Shown one piece after another: positions 5,723 to 7,444 of a DNA stretch of 7,444 nucleotides. Both the position numbers and the translations under genes were made by a program. Source of the DNA: an uncultured bacterium (lineage in GTDB: Bacteria; Planctomycetota; Planctomycetia; Pirellulales; UBA1268); the NCBI GenBank assembly GCA_937959175.1, contig CALGAS010000095.1, positions 1 to 7,444 on the forward strand. The letters run 5' to 3'. Under the pieces are notes generated by a model. It ran no database searches. It saw only the letters and a program-made list of their open reading frames with translations, and had not been told where the DNA came from. Positions within the stretch are counted from its first letter, which is position 1. Every line of letters begins with the position of its first letter.

Positions 5723-6256
5723 TCAGATGACGAGGCGGCGGATCTTTTGAAACTGCGGGTGCTCGGCGGTGCGACACCACTCGAAGAGCACCGCCTCGCT
5801 GGTGGTCAACACGACGCCAGCCGCCTCCAGCCTCCGCAGGGCCGTGTTGTGATCGATCGCGTGCCGCGAGGCGACGGCGTCGACCGCCACGAACACCCCG
5901 ACGCCCTGGGCCACGAGATCGAGGCAGGTCTGGGTGATGCAGACATGCGTCTCGAGGCCCGCGATCACGGCCGCAGCCGCCCCGCCTGTCACCGCCTCGT
6001 CAAAGGCGGCGCAGCCCGCACAGCTGAAGGCCAACTTATCGGCTGGCGGCGGCAGCGCTTTGGCCAGAGCGGCGGTCGTGGGACCAAGCCCCTTGGGATA
6101 CTGCTCGGTGAGCACTGCCGGGACGCCCAGGAGCCGGGCCGCTTCCGCGAGCCGCAGGCACCGCGCCACCACCTGCTCGGCGTTGGGCATCGCCGCCACC
6201 AGCCGCTCCTGCACGTCGATGATCGCCAGGAAGCTGTTCTCGGGAACCAGTCGCAT
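5723..6256 (-). CDS. Isochorismatase-like cysteine hydrolase (ISOC1/ISOC2 type)
   Basis: A complete 177-residue cytosolic member of the isochorismatase/nicotinamidase hydrolase superfamily. The catalytic triad is visible: Asp14 in AIIDVQE, Lys74 in ADKLAFSC and Cys106 in GLETHVCITQT. The segment before Cys106 carries the usual cis-peptide region. Other features match the ISOC1/ISOC2 subgroup rather than true nicotinamidases: TEQYPKGLGPTT at 50-61, DAVASRHAIDHNTAL at 126-140 and a tail with TTSEAVLFEW (151-160) and HPQFQKI (166-172). That subgroup has no well-established substrate, so isochorismate hydrolysis should not be assumed. It lies 39 bases behind tsaE on the same strand and is probably the last gene of that operon. 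It converges on the FtsQ-like gene with 14 bases between the stops and no hairpin that could act as a terminator. Confidence 0.93.
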   Translation of the reverse strand: MRLVPENSFLAIIDVQERLVAAMPNAEQVVARCLRLAEAARLLGVPAVLTEQYPKGLGPTTAALAKALPPPADKLAFSCAGCAAFDEAVTGGAAAAVIAGLETHVCITQTCLDLVAQGVGVFVAVDAVASRHAIDHNTALRRLEAAGVVLTTSEAVLFEWCRTAEHPQFQKIRRLVI

Positions 6257-6295
6257 GAAGGCAGAGCATACCTGCCGGCCGGTTCCGCCGCCGGC

Positions 6296-6814
6296 TCATC
6301 CAGGGTCTGCCGCGGATTCCTCCGCGGCAAGCGCCTGGACCGCGGCAGCCTGGACTGCTCCCCTGCCCCGGATGGTAAAGGTTCGCCGTTCGGGAGCGTC
6401 GATCGAAATCACCACCTCGATTCGTTCAGCGGAGACCGCGGCCGCGATCCGATCGGGCCACTCGACAAACACCCAGGCATCGCCGCTGCAGGCGTCGTCC
6501 CACCCGGTCTCGACGAGTTCCTCCAGCCCGGCCAGCCGGTACATGTCGGCATGGACCAGCCGCGGGCCGTCGGGGGATGGCCGGTGCTCGTGAATCAGCC
6601 CGAAGGTCGGACTGATCAACGTGGCCGGATCGATGCCGACCGCCGCAGCCACCCCTTTGACGAACGTCGTCTTGCCGGCCCCGAGGTCGCCAGCGAGGGT
6701 CACCAGGCAGGGCCGCGGCAAGACCGCTGCCAGTGCGGCCGCCAGTTGTCGTGTCGCTGCTTCGTCGGCGGCAACGACCGCGCGTTCGACGACAATCGGC
6801 GGATCCTCAGGCAT
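6296..6814 (-). CDS. tsaE: tRNA threonylcarbamoyladenosine biosynthesis ATPase TsaE
   Basis: A 172-residue cytosolic P-loop ATPase that works with TsaB and TsaD to transfer threonylcarbamoyl to A37 of tRNAs reading ANN codons. The Walker A motif GDLGAGKTT is at residues 42-50, with FVKGVA just after. SPTF at 68-71, HADMYRLAGLEEL at 88-100 and the VEWPDR segment at 117-122 are all characteristic of the family, and the length is normal. The ATG at 6814 was chosen because it gives a family-length protein. The frame is open further upstream, but that stretch is antisense to nothing recognisable and lies inside thiL. The start overlaps the thiL stop by eight bases, so the two are translationally coupled. 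The C-terminal tail after residue 150 is Ala-rich and unconserved. Confidence 0.96.
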   Translation of the reverse strand: MPEDPPIVVERAVVAADEAATRQLAAALAAVLPRPCLVTLAGDLGAGKTTFVKGVAAAVGIDPATLISPTFGLIHEHRPSPDGPRLVHADMYRLAGLEELVETGWDDACSGDAWVFVEWPDRIAAAVSAERIEVVISIDAPERRTFTIRGRGAVQAAAVQALAAEESAADPG

Positions 6815-7444
6815 CGTCAAGCCCGTGCTGATAGCCTCGCGGCGTAAGCGGCCGTGGCTCGCCGGTGGCCATCCGCCCGTAGAGCCCGGTGCCCGCGGTG
6901 ACCTCGCCGATGATCGTGAAGGGCGTCTCCAGGGGAGCCTGCCCCGAGGCGGCCACCAGCCGGCGAGCCTCGTCGGGTGGCAATGTGAGCACGAGTTCAA
7001 AATCCTCCCCGTCACCCAGGGCATGGTCGAGCGGCAGGCGGGCATCGCCCGGCCGGGCGGCCATCCGCGCGGCATCGGGATGAATCGGGATCGCGTCCAG
7101 GTCGAGCACCGCCGCCGTTCCGCTCGCCTGCATCATCCGAAAGATGTCGAGGGCCAGCCCGTCGCTGACATCGATCGCCGCGTGGACATCAAACCGGCCG
7201 GCGATCGCCGCCGCCTCGTGGCATCGCGGCACAACGGCCAGGTGCCGCCCCAGCAGGCTGCCCCCCAGGCTGCCGCTGACAACCAGCAGGTCGCCAGGTC
7301 GCCCGCCGTCACGCCGCCAGGCCTCTCCCGGCAGCACGCTTCCCAGGGCCGTGGTGCTGATTACCAGCGGCCCGTCCCAGGTGTTGGTGTCGCCGCCGGC
7401 CAGCGCCACTCCATACTCACCAGCCAGTTCAGCCAGCCCTGCCT
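6807..7444 (-). CDS. thiL: Thiamine-monophosphate kinase ThiL (N-terminus outside window)
   Basis: The C-terminal 211 residues of ThiL, which phosphorylates thiamine monophosphate to the active cofactor thiamine diphosphate using ATP. The reading frame is open through the window edge, so roughly the first third (about 110-130 residues, with the first metal-binding Asp motifs) is missing. Visible motifs are ALAGGDTN, matching the family GGDTT segment, then RRDGGRPGDLLVVSGSLGGSLLG, HAAIDVSDGLALDI, and GDGEDFELVLTLP, the equivalent of the family GEDYELLFT. It is the first visible gene of a minus-strand unit thiL-tsaE-isochorismatase-like, overlapping tsaE by eight bases. An internal GTG at 7409 is not the start, since conserved ThiL sequence (AGLAELAGEYGVALAGG) continues upstream of it. 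Confidence 0.95.
   Translation of the reverse strand, partial: AGLAELAGEYGVALAGGDTNTWDGPLVISTTALGSVLPGEAWRRDGGRPGDLLVVSGSLGGSLLGRHLAVVPRCHEAAAIAGRFDVHAAIDVSDGLALDIFRMMQASGTAAVLDLDAIPIHPDAARMAARPGDARLPLDHALGDGEDFELVLTLPPDEARRLVAASGQAPLETPFTIIGEVTAGTGLYGRMATGEPRPLTPRGYQHGLDDA

Noticed and set aside
5711..6847. Open frame of 378 codons on the plus strand
   Set aside because: It is antisense to the isochorismatase-like gene and tsaE, both with clear catalytic motifs.
6815..7075. Longer start for tsaE
   Set aside because: The extension lies entirely within thiL coding sequence, has no TsaE similarity, and the ATG at 6814 gives the normal family length with a coupled overlap.

Overview
This is a very G+C-rich chromosomal window with eight convincing protein-coding genes. 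The gene content points to a member of the Planctomycetota, quite possibly a Pirellulales-like lineage. The evidence is a wall-precursor/division cluster that stops after an FtsQ-like gene with no ftsA or ftsZ after it, poorly conserved Shine-Dalgarno sites, and a dispersed-type palindrome at the left edge. The phylum call is inference from gene content, not from any marker gene.

Layout. Positions 1-40 hold an imperfect hairpin followed by a short T run, resembling a REP-type repeat. Positions 124-1858 carry two minus-strand genes: a protein with two degenerate receiver-like domains (1004-1858), then a lipoprotein with a HExxH metallopeptidase motif (124-969, possibly starting at 1035). Positions 1859-2216 are a divergent non-coding region. 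Positions 2217-5708 carry a plus-strand three-gene block: a MurE-like Mur ligase (2217-3737), a MurB-like flavoprotein (3850-4761) and an FtsQ-like POTRA membrane protein (about 4815-5708). A 39-codon reading frame (3734-3853) lies exactly between the first two, with ATGA overlaps at both ends. Positions 5723-7444 carry a minus-strand block convergent with it: thiL (cut by the window end), tsaE and an ISOC-type isochorismatase-like hydrolase. The thiL and tsaE genes overlap by 8 bases.

The plus-strand block is the most interesting part. It has the order of part of a dcw (division and cell wall) cluster, but both Mur homologues have lost residues their families need for catalysis. The MurE-like protein keeps the P-loop, Glu-Val-Ser-Ser and the carbamylated-lysine position. 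It lacks recognisable equivalents of the DNPR, GGDRDKGKRP and KGHE motifs of the C-terminal domain. The MurB-like protein keeps the FAD-binding motifs, but Met stands at the catalytic Ser position and Leu at the catalytic Glu position. Next to an FtsQ-like protein, this suggests a repurposed, possibly non-catalytic, wall/division module. That is a hypothesis that can be tested by comparison.

The minus-strand block on the right is ordinary housekeeping: thiamine phosphate kinase, the tRNA t6A ATPase and a small hydrolase. The minus-strand pair on the left looks like a lineage-specific regulator-like protein and a secreted or lipid-anchored peptidase.
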